64,000 nucleotides of DNA from the NCBI GenBank assembly GCA_013178275.1, contig JABLWZ010000005.1, forward strand, positions 62,001 through 126,000. The letters run 5' to 3'. The position numbers were made by a program, and so were the translations under genes. This document shows, piece by piece, positions 15,277-24,337 of the stretch. Numbering within the stretch: position 1 is the stretch's first letter; each line of letters starts with the position of its first letter. The notes under the pieces were generated by a model, which saw only the letters and a list, made by a program, of their open reading frames with translations, did no database searches and was not told the DNA's origin. Origin of the DNA: Bacillota bacterium. Lineage in GTDB: Bacteria > Bacillota > Ch66 > Ch109.

Positions 15277-17751
15277 ATGTTTCAACCCCTGGTGCTGGTA
15301 ACCCTGCTCTTCGCTGTCGGGATAGGGATGGCGGAGACCCTGAAGATTCCCCCCGGGTACTGCGGGGTCCTGGCCCTGGCGCTGTTCATCGTGCTGGTGT
15401 ACAGCATCAGCCGCTCGGGTGAGGATTATAGAACAGCTGTTGGGAGAACCGTTAGCGGACCTGGCTCGGGCCGGGTCTTTCTTTTTCTCGTATGTTTTTT
15501 GTCAGTGGCCCTCGGGGGTTTCCAGCTCGGTCTCAGCGAGATGGATCCTTCGCGGCTGGAGGCCTTCACCGATCACTATATAGACGTGACCGGGACGATG
15601 ATCAGCGAGGGGCAGGTCTACCCGGACCGCGAGGTGTACGTGCTGGAGACCTCCGCCCTGGGATCCCGGGAGGGCGGCCAGCGGGTCGAGGAGAGGGTGC
15701 TCTTCACCCTGGTCCCGGGACCCGAGAAGAAGCGGGTGGACCCGGCCGAGCCCGTGGACCCCGCCGAGCCCGTGGACCCCGCCGGGCCGGTACTGACTGA
15801 CCGGCCTGCCCTGAAGTACGGCGACGTCGTCACCATTACCGGCCGGGTGCAGCTTCCCCGGGAGGGACGCAACCCGGGGGAGTTCGACTACCGTAAGTAC
15901 CTGCAGCGTCAGGGGATTGGGATTCAGCTGGTCGGGACCCAGGCCGATCTAAAGGTTGTCGGTGAGGGGGGCGGCTTTTTCCTGCGGCGCTGGGCGCTGT
16001 CCGTCCGGTCCCGGGTAGAGGACTCCATGCGCCGGGCGCTCCCGGCTGACCAGAATTCCTTCCTGGCGGCGGTCCTCTTCGGCGACCAGTCGGGCTTGCC
16101 CGCTGAGGACAAGCTGATGTATCAGCGGCTGGGGCTGTCCCACGCCTTCAGCGTGTCGGGGCTGCACCTGGCCTACGTACTGGGACTCAGCCTTTTGCTG
16201 GCCGGTGTTTTGGGACTCCGCGAGATTCCCTTCTTTGCCTTCAACCTGCTGGCAATGCTCTTCTACGTCACGATGGTGGGGTTCCCTCCCGCGACCATGC
16301 GCTCTTTCATCATGGCTGCCCTGACCCTGGGGGCCGCCCTCGTGGGGCGTCAGGGCAACCCGCTGCAGGGGCTTTCGCTGGCGGGGCTGATCCTGCTCCT
16401 CAACAACCCTCAGCTGCTCTTCGACCCGGGATTCCAGCTCTCCTTCGCCGCCACCTGGGGGATAGTCTACGTATACCCCTGGATGCGGTCTAAGGCTCAC
16501 GGATGGCGGGTTTGGGAGCTGTCGCTGCTGCTTCCCCTGGCGGTCCAGGTGGCGATAATCCCCCTGGTTGCATACTACTTCAACCTGGTCTCCCTGGTGT
16601 CGATAATCACCAACCTGGTGCTGCTCTGGCTGCTGGGGGCGATCGTGGTAGTGGGCATGGCGGCTATCCCGGTGGTCTGGGTCCTGCCGGGAGCGGGCGA
16701 TTACCTGCTCTGGGCAGCCGGGGCCCTGGCCGCGCTGTCGGAGTACTTGACCCGGCTGTTCGATAAGCTGCCGGGAGGGGTCTGGCACGTGGGAACTCCC
16801 CCGGTATGGCTGCTGCTGCTGTTCTACATCGCCCTGATGATCTGGACCGAGGGACTCTGGGAGAGGTTTAGACCCCGCTGGCTCAGCCCCGCCCGGGCGG
16901 CGGCGGGTGCGGTCGTGATCGTGCTGCTGGTGTTCGCCGTGGGCACCCTCCAGCCTAAACCCTTGAAGGTGGTATTCCTGGACGTGGGGCAGGGGGACTG
17001 CATATTCATCACCACCCCCCAGGGGAGGAATATCCTGATCGACGGCGGGGGCCGCCCGGGGGAGGAGTCCGACTTCGACGTGGGCGGTCGGGTGGTGCTG
17101 CCCTACCTCCGGCGGGAAGGGGTCGACCGCATCGACCTGGCGGTCAACACCCACCCCCACAGCGACCACCTGAACGGGATGCCGCCGGTGCTGAGGGAGC
17201 TGCCCTGCGGCCAGGTCATGGTGGCGGCCGCCAACGCGGGAAGCCCAGAGACCAGGCCCCTGCGCGAACTATGCGCCGAGCGGGGGATCCCCTTCATCGG
17301 GGTCAAGCGGGGAGACCGCATCGACCTGGAGCCGGGCCTCGCGCTGGAGGTCCTGCACCCGACCGATACCCCGCCCGCCGCCACGGATATGGCGGAGAAC
17401 GACGCCTCCCTGGTGCTACGGCTTGCCTACCGCGACACCTCCTTCCTCCTGACCGGCGACCTGGAACGGGAAGGGATGCGGGAGATCGTCTCATCGGGCA
17501 CAGCCTTCAGCAGCCAGGTGTTCAAGGTCCCCCACCACGGCAGCGCTTACAGCCTGGAGATGGAGTTCCTGGACCAGGTGGGGGCGGAGTTGGGCGTGAT
17601 CTCGGTGGGCGGCAACCGCTTCGGCCACCCCTCGCCCGAGGTGCTGAGGTACTGGCGGGAGCGGGGAGTACCTATCTACCGCACCGACGAAAAGGGGGCC
17701 ATCACCATCACCAGCGACGGCGAGAGGCTGGAGGTGCGGGGAGAGCTGTAG
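15277..17751 (+). CDS. comEC: ComEC/Rec2 DNA-uptake channel
   Basis: About 824 residues. Several N-terminal membrane segments and an OB-like region (GDVVTITGRVQLPREGRNPGEFDYRKY in part) precede the Competence membrane core (HAFSVSGLHLAYVLGLSLL). A C-terminal metallo-beta-lactamase domain (LDVGQGDCIFI, NTHPHSDHLNG, KVPHHGSAYS) follows and is thought to degrade the non-transported strand. ATG 15277 is chosen because AAGGGG lies 8 bases upstream; an in-frame GTG at 15268 is alternative. An unusual VDPAEP tandem repeat lies near residue 155. Confidence 0.95.
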   Translation: MFQPLVLVTLLFAVGIGMAETLKIPPGYCGVLALALFIVLVYSISRSGEDYRTAVGRTVSGPGSGRVFLFLVCFLSVALGGFQLGLSEMDPSRLEAFTDHYIDVTGTMISEGQVYPDREVYVLETSALGSREGGQRVEERVLFTLVPGPEKKRVDPAEPVDPAEPVDPAGPVLTDRPALKYGDVVTITGRVQLPREGRNPGEFDYRKYLQRQGIGIQLVGTQADLKVVGEGGGFFLRRWALSVRSRVEDSMRRALPADQNSFLAAVLFGDQSGLPAEDKLMYQRLGLSHAFSVSGLHLAYVLGLSLLLAGVLGLREIPFFAFNLLAMLFYVTMVGFPPATMRSFIMAALTLGAALVGRQGNPLQGLSLAGLILLLNNPQLLFDPGFQLSFAATWGIVYVYPWMRSKAHGWRVWELSLLLPLAVQVAIIPLVAYYFNLVSLVSIITNLVLLWLLGAIVVVGMAAIPVVWVLPGAGDYLLWAAGALAALSEYLTRLFDKLPGGVWHVGTPPVWLLLLFYIALMIWTEGLWERFRPRWLSPARAAAGAVVIVLLVFAVGTLQPKPLKVVFLDVGQGDCIFITTPQGRNILIDGGGRPGEESDFDVGGRVVLPYLRREGVDRIDLAVNTHPHSDHLNGMPPVLRELPCGQVMVAAANAGSPETRPLRELCAERGIPFIGVKRGDRIDLEPGLALEVLHPTDTPPAATDMAENDASLVLRLAYRDTSFLLTGDLEREGMREIVSSGTAFSSQVFKVPHHGSAYSLEMEFLDQVGAELGVISVGGNRFGHPSPEVLRYWRERGVPIYRTDEKGAITITSDGERLEVRGEL
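15736..15789 (+). repeat. 18-bp tandem repeat inside comEC
   Basis: Three successive 18-bp units reading GTGGACCCSGCCGRGCCS encode VDPAEP-VDPAEP-VDPAGP in a periplasm-facing linker. Near-identity at the DNA level points to recent expansion by slippage. Confidence 0.85.
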
Positions 17752-17826
17752 GTCATCAGGGCAAAAAGATAGAATTTTTGTATGATGGCAGGAAGTGTTA
17801 ATTATCAGGTAGAAGTATAATGCTAG

Positions 17827-17863
17827 ACACCCGGCGAACTCAACACAGTGACGGGTGTTTTTG
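17827..17863 (+). terminator. Terminator between comEC and the next gene
   Basis: ACACCCG and CGGGTGT pair around an 18-nt loop and are followed by TTTTTGTTTT. A TATAAT at 17816-17821 lies just before the hairpin but has no convincing minus-35 box. Confidence 0.7.
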
Positions 17864-17920
17864 TTTTATGTTTAAGGTTTATGCGTGTATTTTGGTGTCT
17901 TGGATACCGCTGGAGTGATT

Positions 17921-19030
17921 ATGAAGAGGTTTATAACCGTATTGATGATTCTGTGCATCTGGTTCCTGGGCGATGCCGAGGCGGCACTGGCTGTCAACGC
18001 GTCTTTTACTGTCGGGAGCCGGGACTATTACGTGGACGGACGCGGCATGACCATGGATGTGAGCCCGTATATCAGGAACGGCCGCACCTTCATGCCGCTG
18101 CGGTATGTCGCCTACTCGCTGGGAGTCGCGGAAGAAGACATCTACTGGGATAACCGGGCCCGGACGGTCACCTTATTGAAAGACGACCGGGTGGTCCAGG
18201 TCAAGATCGGCAACACCGTCATGCTTGTCAACGGGATCGCCGTCAACATGGATGTCGTACCCGAGATCAGGGACGGGAGGGTGATGCTGCCCCTGCGGTT
18301 TCTCGCCCAGGCCTTCGGGGTCGTGGTCAGCTGGGACGCAGCTGCCCGGACAGCTTCGCTTTCTACCGGCGGTGGTTCGAGTGTTTATACAACCCTCCCC
18401 GGGGCGACTTCCACCGGGGAGATGGTGATCAACTACCGCTGGGTATACCAGGGCCGGAAGTACAACTGGGATCTGTCGCTGGATAAAGCGACCATCGTCG
18501 GGGCGTTGGATTACTATCGGGAGAAACCCCACCCGATGTTCGACCCTTTAAACCGGTACGATTTTGTCGATACCTATACCCGCGATCGGGATGATGACAA
18601 AATCATATCCCTCATCGTAGAGTACCTGGAAGACATGGCCGATGAGGAGGGATACGACGACAACGAGACCGTGGAGTTCGTGCTGGCATTCGTTCAGGGC
18701 TTCCCCTATATCTCTGATTCAGCGTCGAGCGGATACGACGAGTACCCCAGGTATCCCCTGGAAACCTTCCTTGAGAGGTGCGGGGACTGTGAGGACACAT
18801 CGATCCTCGCGGGGGTGCTGCTGCGGGAGATGGGATACGGGGCCGCCCTGCTGTTCCTGCCCGGGCACTGTTCCCTGGGGGTTTACGGGGAGGATAACGT
18901 TGCCGGCAGTTACTACGAGTACGAGGGGAAAAGGTATTTCTACACCGAGATGACCGACCCGGGATGGCGTATCGGGCAGGTGCCGAAATCGGAGAAGGGC
19001 ACGAGGGCGATGGTGGCGCCCCTGCTGTAG
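17921..19030 (+). CDS. Secreted protein: copper amine oxidase N-domain plus transglutaminase-like domain
   Basis: 369 residues from ATG 17921 (MKRFITVLMILCIWFLG), an evident signal peptide. A copper-amine-oxidase N-terminal type domain follows, with two similar halves (RNGRTFMPLRYVAYSLGV and RDGRVMLPLRFLAQAFGV); in Firmicutes this domain is common in surface proteins and needs no copper. The C-terminal half has a transglutaminase-like core: Cys in CGDCEDTSILAGVLLREMG, His in LPGHCSLGV, and a possible Asp in EMTDPGW. The role may be cell-wall or protein cross-linking or proteolysis. It has its own terminators on both sides. Confidence 0.8.
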   Translation: MKRFITVLMILCIWFLGDAEAALAVNASFTVGSRDYYVDGRGMTMDVSPYIRNGRTFMPLRYVAYSLGVAEEDIYWDNRARTVTLLKDDRVVQVKIGNTVMLVNGIAVNMDVVPEIRDGRVMLPLRFLAQAFGVVVSWDAAARTASLSTGGGSSVYTTLPGATSTGEMVINYRWVYQGRKYNWDLSLDKATIVGALDYYREKPHPMFDPLNRYDFVDTYTRDRDDDKIISLIVEYLEDMADEEGYDDNETVEFVLAFVQGFPYISDSASSGYDEYPRYPLETFLERCGDCEDTSILAGVLLREMGYGAALLFLPGHCSLGVYGEDNVAGSYYEYEGKRYFYTEMTDPGWRIGQVPKSEKGTRAMVAPLL

Positions 19031-19047
19031 CGCGGTCCACTGTAAAC

Positions 19048-19072
19048 GGGAGCGGTTTTGACCGCTCCTTTT
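19048..19072 (+). terminator. Terminator after the transglutaminase-like gene
   Basis: GGAGCGG-ttttga-CCGCTCC followed by TTTTC, 18 bases after the stop. Confidence 0.85.
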
Positions 19073-19184
19073 CTATGTAGGAATCTTTTTTCTTTACCCT
19101 ACCTAACCGGCGCAAAAGGGGATATTATATAATTACCCGCGAAAAAACAGCGGCGGAATCGGACCAACCCGGGAGGCATCGAGA

Positions 19185-20204
19185 ATGATACTCACCAAGG
19201 CGGCTCAGATGGTAGTGGACGAGATAGAAAAGGGAAGCATCCAGCCCGTGTACCTGCTCTACGGGTCGGAACCGTACCTGGTAGACGGGATAACCCGGCG
19301 GCTGGTGGAAAAGGTGGTCGAACCCGATTCCGCGGACTTCGATTACGAGACCGTCGACGGGGACACGGTAAGCCTGGAGGGGGTTCTCAGCCGAGCCCAG
19401 ACCCCTCCCTGGATGGGGAAGTGGAAGCTGGTGGTGGTGAAGCGGGCCCCCTGGTTCAAATCCCCCACCGACGCGGAGCAGCAGGTCCTGGAGAGGTACC
19501 TGAACGAGCCCCTGATGAGCACCGTGCTGGTCTTCCAGGCCGGGGCCGAGGTGGACAAGCGCAAGAAGTCTTTCAAGTCAGCCAGCAAGTACAGCCGCCT
19601 GGTGGAGTGCCTGGAGCTTTCCGAGAAGGAGCGGGGGGAATGGATTAACCGCGCGGCAAGGGAGATGGGGATGCGGATGGAGGCGGCTGCCCTTAACCAT
19701 CTCCTGCATTTCGGGGGCAAAAGCCTCTACGGGTTGGAGAACGAGCTGCTGAAGCTCTCCTGCTTCAGCGGGGGAAAATCCGCGACCATAGGGCTGAATA
19801 CCGTCAAGGACGTCAGTTCCTTCCGCGTCGAGGACCGGGTCTTCGACATCATGGACGCGGTGGTGGAGGGGAGACCCTCGCTGGCGCTCAACCGGACCCG
19901 GGAGGTACTGGGGGTGGGCATCCCCGCCACCAAGGTGTTCTACCTCCTGGTGAGGCATTACCGCATCCTCCACCGCGCGCGGCTGGGACTGGATTCGAGA
20001 CTCAGCGAGCGGGAGATTACGTCCTCACTGGAGACCGCGCCCCAGGTGGCGTTCAAGTACCTGCGGCAGGCGGAACGGCTGAAGACCGATTCGCTGAGCC
20101 GGGGCCTTAGGATGATGCTGGACCTGGACGTGGACATGAAGAGCGGCAAGGATACCCCGGAAAACGGGCTGCAGCTCTTGATAGCCGCGCTGGCCCGACC
20201 CTGA
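19185..20204 (+). CDS. holA: DNA polymerase III subunit delta
   Basis: 339-residue clamp-loader subunit, opening with the typical VYLLYGSEPYLVDG segment and an AAA+-like N-terminal region lacking a functional P-loop. It opens the sliding clamp together with DnaX and HolB. In Firmicutes it lies between comEC and rpsT; here about 4 kb of other genes separate it from rpsT. ATG 19185 follows GGGAGG. Confidence 0.95.
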   Translation: MILTKAAQMVVDEIEKGSIQPVYLLYGSEPYLVDGITRRLVEKVVEPDSADFDYETVDGDTVSLEGVLSRAQTPPWMGKWKLVVVKRAPWFKSPTDAEQQVLERYLNEPLMSTVLVFQAGAEVDKRKKSFKSASKYSRLVECLELSEKERGEWINRAAREMGMRMEAAALNHLLHFGGKSLYGLENELLKLSCFSGGKSATIGLNTVKDVSSFRVEDRVFDIMDAVVEGRPSLALNRTREVLGVGIPATKVFYLLVRHYRILHRARLGLDSRLSEREITSSLETAPQVAFKYLRQAERLKTDSLSRGLRMMLDLDVDMKSGKDTPENGLQLLIAALARP

Positions 20205-20218
20205 GATGTCTAAAAAAG

Positions 20219-20236
20219 GGACACGGTGTCCACTTT
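20219..20236 (+). promoter_or_regulatory. Candidate upstream activator site for the sigma-54 promoter
   Basis: Inverted repeat GGACAC-G-GTGTCC (20219-20231), running on into CACTTT. It lies about 85 bases upstream of the minus-24 box at 20308, a normal enhancer distance. GTCCACTTTGTA here resembles GTCTACTTTTTGTA at 21802-21815 before the second sigma-54 promoter. Confidence 0.45.
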
Positions 20237-20305
20237 GTAGTCACCTTATCGTTCCAATGGGACCTCAGAATCCCGAATAAATCCATGTTATTTATAAGAT
20301 AATAA

Positions 20306-20322
20306 TTGGCGCGTTTCTTGCG
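20306..20322 (+). promoter_or_regulatory. Predicted sigma-54 (-24/-12) promoter of the regulator gene
   Basis: TTGGCGCG-tttc-TTGCG matches the TTGGCACG-N4-TTGCW consensus except at two positions, with the invariant GG and GC 12 bases apart. Start would be near 20333. It implies that the regulator controls its own synthesis. Confidence 0.7.
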
Positions 20323-20359
20323 TGTTAAAAAATCAATGACATCCCGACGACCGGGGGGA

Positions 20360-21790
20360 GTGATCAAGATTCCTTCTGACCGCGTGCCTCTTAATTCAGG
20401 CAAACCGGATTCATCGACTGATAACCTCTGGATCGATTCCGTCCTCGACAACCCCTTCGAGGGAGTACTCGCAATCGATGAGACCGGCGCTATCGTCTTT
20501 GTGAACTCGTTCTTTCTCAAGCTTCTGGGAAAGCCCGCTAAGAAGGTCTTTAACCAGAAGATCTGGGAAGTGATACCGAACTGCAGCTTGTACGACACGG
20601 TTACCCAGGGATACTCCCAGTGGGGGGAAACCCTGAAGCTGAATGGGCGGGATTTATTGGTGGCCCGGTTCCCGCTAAAACGGGAGGGGCGGGTGGTGGG
20701 TGCCATGGTTAAAACCCTTTTCCCCGACATGGCGATCGCCCGGGGGATTGCCAACAAGGTAACCCATCCAGTCAAGCAGAACAACTACGGGCCGTGCCGG
20801 CCGCTCTTCACCTGCCTGGATATCATAGGGGAGTCTCCGCCCATGCTGTTGGCGAAAAAACTGGCCCGTCGGGCATCCCGCACCGACTCCACCGTTTTGA
20901 TCACTGGGGAGAGCGGCACCGGGAAGGAAGTATTCGCTCAGGCCATTCACAACCGCTCCATAAGGCGCGAAGGTCCTTTTATCCGGGTCAACTGCGCGGC
21001 GGTGCCGGAGAGCCTGCTGGAATCGGAACTCTTTGGCTTCGTGGACGGGGCCTTTACCGGGGCTAAACGAGGCGGCAAACCAGGAAAGTTTGAGGCCGCC
21101 GACGGGGGAGCCATTTTCCTAGATGAGATTGGTGACATGCCCCTTACTATGCAGGCCAAGCTGCTGCGGGTCCTCCAGGAGAAAGAGGTTGAAAGACTGG
21201 GGGCTACTCAGCCGATGAAGCTGGATGTCAGGGTCATCGCGGCCACCAACCAGGACCTGGTGGGACTGGTCAAGGAGCGGCGTTTTCGCGAGGACCTCTA
21301 TTACCGGTTCAAGGTACTGGAGATCCACCTCCCGCCCTTGCGTGAACGCACAGAAGACATCCCCTCTCTGATCGAGAGCATTATCGGGAGAATCAACCTC
21401 AGGTTGGGTACCGACGCCAAGGGGGTCACCAGCAATACCCTGGAATCGATAAATCAGTATTCCTGGCCGGGGAACATCCGCGAACTAGAAAACCTCCTGG
21501 AGCAGGCTATTAACTGGAGCGAGGACCCCTATCTGGACCTTTCCCGGGTGCTGAGCATCCCAGCGAAGAAGGGGGCTGTGCCCCGGATACCGGGTACGCG
21601 CCATTGTGCGGCTGACCGGATGAACTACCACGACCTGCTAGAAGAGACTGAGAAAAACCTTATCATTGACGCCTTGAACCAATCAAACGGCAACAAGGCC
21701 AAGGCAGCCCGCATTTTAAACATCCAGCGCTCTGTTCTCTATAAAAAACTGGAGCGCCTGAAGCTGGAGGGAATGAACCGCCGGGTGTAG
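20360..21790 (+). CDS. PAS-domain sigma-54-dependent enhancer-binding regulator
   Basis: About 476 residues. An N-terminal PAS domain (about residues 22-125: NPFEGVLAIDETGAIVFVN) is followed by an AAA+ domain. Walker A is GESGTGKE, the sigma-54 contact loop is GAFTGA, Walker B is GAIFLDEIGD, and the arginine region is FREDLYYRF. A Fis-type helix-turn-helix ends the protein (GNKAKAARILNIQRSVLYKKL). No receiver domain, so the PAS domain is the likely sensor. The start is uncertain: the frame opens at 20306 inside the promoter, and ATG 20336, GTG 20360 or GTG 20384 are possible. It probably drives the CoA-transferase gene downstream. Confidence 0.92.
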   Translation: MIKIPSDRVPLNSGKPDSSTDNLWIDSVLDNPFEGVLAIDETGAIVFVNSFFLKLLGKPAKKVFNQKIWEVIPNCSLYDTVTQGYSQWGETLKLNGRDLLVARFPLKREGRVVGAMVKTLFPDMAIARGIANKVTHPVKQNNYGPCRPLFTCLDIIGESPPMLLAKKLARRASRTDSTVLITGESGTGKEVFAQAIHNRSIRREGPFIRVNCAAVPESLLESELFGFVDGAFTGAKRGGKPGKFEAADGGAIFLDEIGDMPLTMQAKLLRVLQEKEVERLGATQPMKLDVRVIAATNQDLVGLVKERRFREDLYYRFKVLEIHLPPLRERTEDIPSLIESIIGRINLRLGTDAKGVTSNTLESINQYSWPGNIRELENLLEQAINWSEDPYLDLSRVLSIPAKKGAVPRIPGTRHCAADRMNYHDLLEETEKNLIIDALNQSNGNKAKAARILNIQRSVLYKKLERLKLEGMNRRV

Positions 21791-21801
21791 TCATAATGGA
21801 C

Positions 21802-21815
21802 GTCTACTTTTTGTA
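21802..21815 (+). promoter_or_regulatory. Candidate second activator site
   Basis: GTCTACTTTTTGTA resembles GTCCACTTTGTA upstream of the regulator's own sigma-54 promoter. It lies about 120 bases before the minus-24 box at 21926. Confidence 0.35.
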
Positions 21816-21879
21816 CTGCTGTCTCTGAAGCAGACGGTTAAAAATATAAACCGAAAACGGGATGAATCGGCTGATCAGT

Positions 21880-21906
21880 GCCCCTGCCTTGATGCAGGGG
21901 CTTTTT
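21880..21906 (+). terminator. Terminator after the regulator gene
   Basis: GCCCCTGC-cttgat-GCAGGGGC followed by TTTTTAT; a perfect 8-bp stem. Confidence 0.9.
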
Positions 21907-21924
21907 ATATCGGGTCTTAAAATT

Positions 21925-21940
21925 CGGCATGCCTCTTGCT
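21925..21940 (+). promoter_or_regulatory. Predicted sigma-54 promoter of the CoA-transferase gene
   Basis: CGGCATG-cctc-TTGCT keeps the invariant GG (21926-21927) and GC (21938-21939) 12 bases apart and the TTGCT minus-12 box. Start would be near 21951, 40 bases before the start codon. Confidence 0.75.
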
Positions 21941-21990
21941 ACCTGCAAAGAGACAGGGTTCATACTATTTTTTGTAGAGGAGGCTGAAAC

Positions 21991-23331
21991 ATGGATTACA
22001 GAGAGGAATACCAGCGTAAACTCATCAGCGCCGACCAGGCGGCGGCACTGGTGAAGTCGGGTGATTGGGTGGATTACAGTCAGTTCAATCTGGGTGCGGT
22101 GGCCTGCGATCAGGCGTTGGCCAGGCGTCAGGAGGAGCTTTTCGGGGTTAAGATCCGCTCGGTTATGAGAGCCAGCGGCCCGGCCAGGGTCGTAGAAGCC
22201 GACTCCACCACCGATCACTTTATGTATCACAGCTGGCATTTCAGCGGATTGGAGAGGAAGTATTTCGACCGGGGGCTCTGCTGGTTTAGCCCGATCCTGT
22301 ACGGGGAACTGCCCCGGTACTACCGGGAAGCGGTTGACCGGGTGGACGTTGCTTTTGTGGTGGTGACTCCCATGAATGAACACGGATACTTTAATTTCAG
22401 CAATATCTGCTCGGCCTCCAAGGCTATCTGCGACAAGGCCAAAACCGTGGTGCTGGAGGTCAATCGAGGACTCCCCTGGGTTTACGGTGGGAGCGAGGAG
22501 TCGATCCATATCTCGGAAATCGACTTCGTGGTAGAGGGTGACAATCCCCCGCTGGTGCAGCTGCCGTCTGTACCGCCTACTGAGGTGGACCAAAAGATCG
22601 CCGAACTGATTATGCCCCAAATCTCTGACGGCGCATGCATCCAACTGGGGGTGGGGGGCATGCCCAACACGGTGGGGGCTCTGCTGGCCAAGTCCGATCT
22701 CAAAGACTTGGGGGTGCATACCGAGATGCTGGTCGACGCTTTTATCGACATGTTTGAGCAAGGAAAGATAACCAACGCTAAGAAAAGCATCGACCGGCAT
22801 AAGATGGTGTTCACTTTCGGGATGGGGACCCAGAAACTCTACGACTTTATGAACCACAACCCGGTCTGCGCCACCTACCCGGTGAGCTACACCAACGACC
22901 CCTTCGTAATCAGCCAGAACGATAAAGTAGTAGCCATCAACAACGCGGTGGAGGTCGACCTGTTTGGGCAGGTGACCGCCGAGTCCTCCGGGTTGAAGCA
23001 CATCAGCGGTACCGGGGGACAGCTGGAGTTTACCTATGGGGCATACCGCTCAAGGGGAGGAAAGGCCTTTACCTGCCTATCCTCCACGTACAACAAGAAG
23101 GGGGAACCGGTTTCCCGCATCAAGCCGATTCTGACCCATGGTTCCGCAGTTACTGTACCCCGTACGATGGTACAGTACGTGGTCACCGAATACGGTATCG
23201 CTCCCTTGAAAGGCAAAACCACCTGGGAGCGAGCCGAGTCGATAATAAACGTCGCCCATCCCCAGTTTAGAGATGAACTGGTAAGAGAAGCGGAAAAGAT
23301 GGGTATCTGGAAAAAGAGTAGCCGGCAGTAA
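21991..23331 (+). CDS. Butyryl-CoA:acetate / 4-hydroxybutyrate-type CoA-transferase
   Basis: 446-residue member of the acetyl-CoA hydrolase/transferase family. GGQLEFTYGAYRSRGGKAF near the C-terminus strongly resembles butyryl-CoA:acetate CoA-transferases. A candidate nucleophilic glutamate is E245 in GVHTEM, close to the catalytic Glu238 of 4-hydroxybutyrate CoA-transferase. Such enzymes move CoA between acetate and short-chain acyl groups in butyrate fermentation or syntrophic butyrate oxidation; which direction applies here cannot be told. RBS AGAGGAGG precedes ATG 21991. A sigma-54 promoter and a neighbouring activator suggest substrate-induced expression. Confidence 0.9.
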   Translation: MDYREEYQRKLISADQAAALVKSGDWVDYSQFNLGAVACDQALARRQEELFGVKIRSVMRASGPARVVEADSTTDHFMYHSWHFSGLERKYFDRGLCWFSPILYGELPRYYREAVDRVDVAFVVVTPMNEHGYFNFSNICSASKAICDKAKTVVLEVNRGLPWVYGGSEESIHISEIDFVVEGDNPPLVQLPSVPPTEVDQKIAELIMPQISDGACIQLGVGGMPNTVGALLAKSDLKDLGVHTEMLVDAFIDMFEQGKITNAKKSIDRHKMVFTFGMGTQKLYDFMNHNPVCATYPVSYTNDPFVISQNDKVVAINNAVEVDLFGQVTAESSGLKHISGTGGQLEFTYGAYRSRGGKAFTCLSSTYNKKGEPVSRIKPILTHGSAVTVPRTMVQYVVTEYGIAPLKGKTTWERAESIINVAHPQFRDELVREAEKMGIWKKSSRQ

Positions 23332-23391
23332 TCTTAAGCCCCCGGTACGACCCAGTTGGAGTCCATGAAAAAAGTCCCGGGAGGGGTTAGC

Positions 23392-24315
23392 ATGAAAAAC
23401 CGGGTTGCCCAATTGTTTAACATCAAACACCCCATACTGTTGGGGGGGATGGCGGGGGTAACTGATGCTTACTTGTCAGCCGCCGTCTGCAAGGCGGGGG
23501 GGCTTGGAACCATCGCAGCTGCCAACGAGACGGGCGCCAGCCTGACCGCGCAGATAAGGTTGATACGGACCTTAACCGACAAACCCTTTGCGGTCAATAT
23601 TCCACTTGTAATCCCCAGGGCTGAGGAACTGATTACGGCGGTGATCGAAGAGAGGGTGCCGGTGGTGATCACCTCCGCCGGTGACCCGGCTGCCTATACC
23701 TATAGTCTGAAGCGCGCGGGGTGCAGTGTAGTCCAGGTGGTGCCCTGCGTGGAAAGGGCGAAAAGGGCGGAAAAGGCGGGTGTTGACGCGGTTATCGCCG
23801 AGGGGTTCGAGTCAGGCGGGGTCGCGTCACCATTCGAGGTGACCACCCTGGTTCTGGTGCCACAGGTGGCCGATGCGGTAAAACTTCCAGTGATCGCCGC
23901 CGGGGGAATAGCCGATGCCAGGGGGTATGCCGCCTGCCGGATATTGGGGGCGGAAGGGATAAGTGTGGGTACGGCCTTCCTGGCTTCGGTGGAGTGTGAG
24001 CGAATCAGTAAGGAATGGCGCAGGCAGCTTTTGGCGGCGGCTGACACCTCTACCACCATCCTGACTCGGAAGCAGCTGCCAATAAGGCTGTTAAAGAACA
24101 GCTTTAGCGAGCGGGTGGAGAAACTAGCCGCCGAAGGTATTTCACGACAGGAACTGTTCGCCTTCATCACCACCCCGGTTGAAGCGGGGGACGGTCCTTT
24201 CCCCTGCGGTCAGGTGGCAGGGATGGTAAGAAGAGTACAGACAGTGAGGGAGATAATAGACAGCCTGGTGCTGGAGGTGGGGCCGATAATCCGTGCGGCT
24301 GCCGAATCACTTTAA
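23392..24315 (+). CDS. FabK / nitronate monooxygenase-family flavoprotein
   Basis: 307-residue TIM-barrel FMN enzyme. HPILLGGMAGVTD, FAVNIPLV, VVITSAGDP, VDAVIAEGFESGG and PVIAAGGIADARG are the family's FMN and substrate segments. Members are either enoyl-ACP reductase II (FabK) or nitronate monooxygenases. Position directly behind an acyl-CoA transferase (60 bases) suggests an acyl-thioester substrate (inference). ATG 23392 is preferred over TTG 23356 because GGGAGGGG precedes it. The pair ends at a bidirectional terminator. Confidence 0.85.
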   Translation: MKNRVAQLFNIKHPILLGGMAGVTDAYLSAAVCKAGGLGTIAAANETGASLTAQIRLIRTLTDKPFAVNIPLVIPRAEELITAVIEERVPVVITSAGDPAAYTYSLKRAGCSVVQVVPCVERAKRAEKAGVDAVIAEGFESGGVASPFEVTTLVLVPQVADAVKLPVIAAGGIADARGYAACRILGAEGISVGTAFLASVECERISKEWRRQLLAAADTSTTILTRKQLPIRLLKNSFSERVEKLAAEGISRQELFAFITTPVEAGDGPFPCGQVAGMVRRVQTVREIIDSLVLEVGPIIRAAAESL

Positions 24316-24337
24316 AAAAAAACAATAAAGGAAACAA

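Noticed and set aside
20306..20359. TTG 20306 as start of the sigma-54 regulator
   Set aside because: This TTG forms part of the -24/-12 promoter itself, so it would be upstream of the transcript start.
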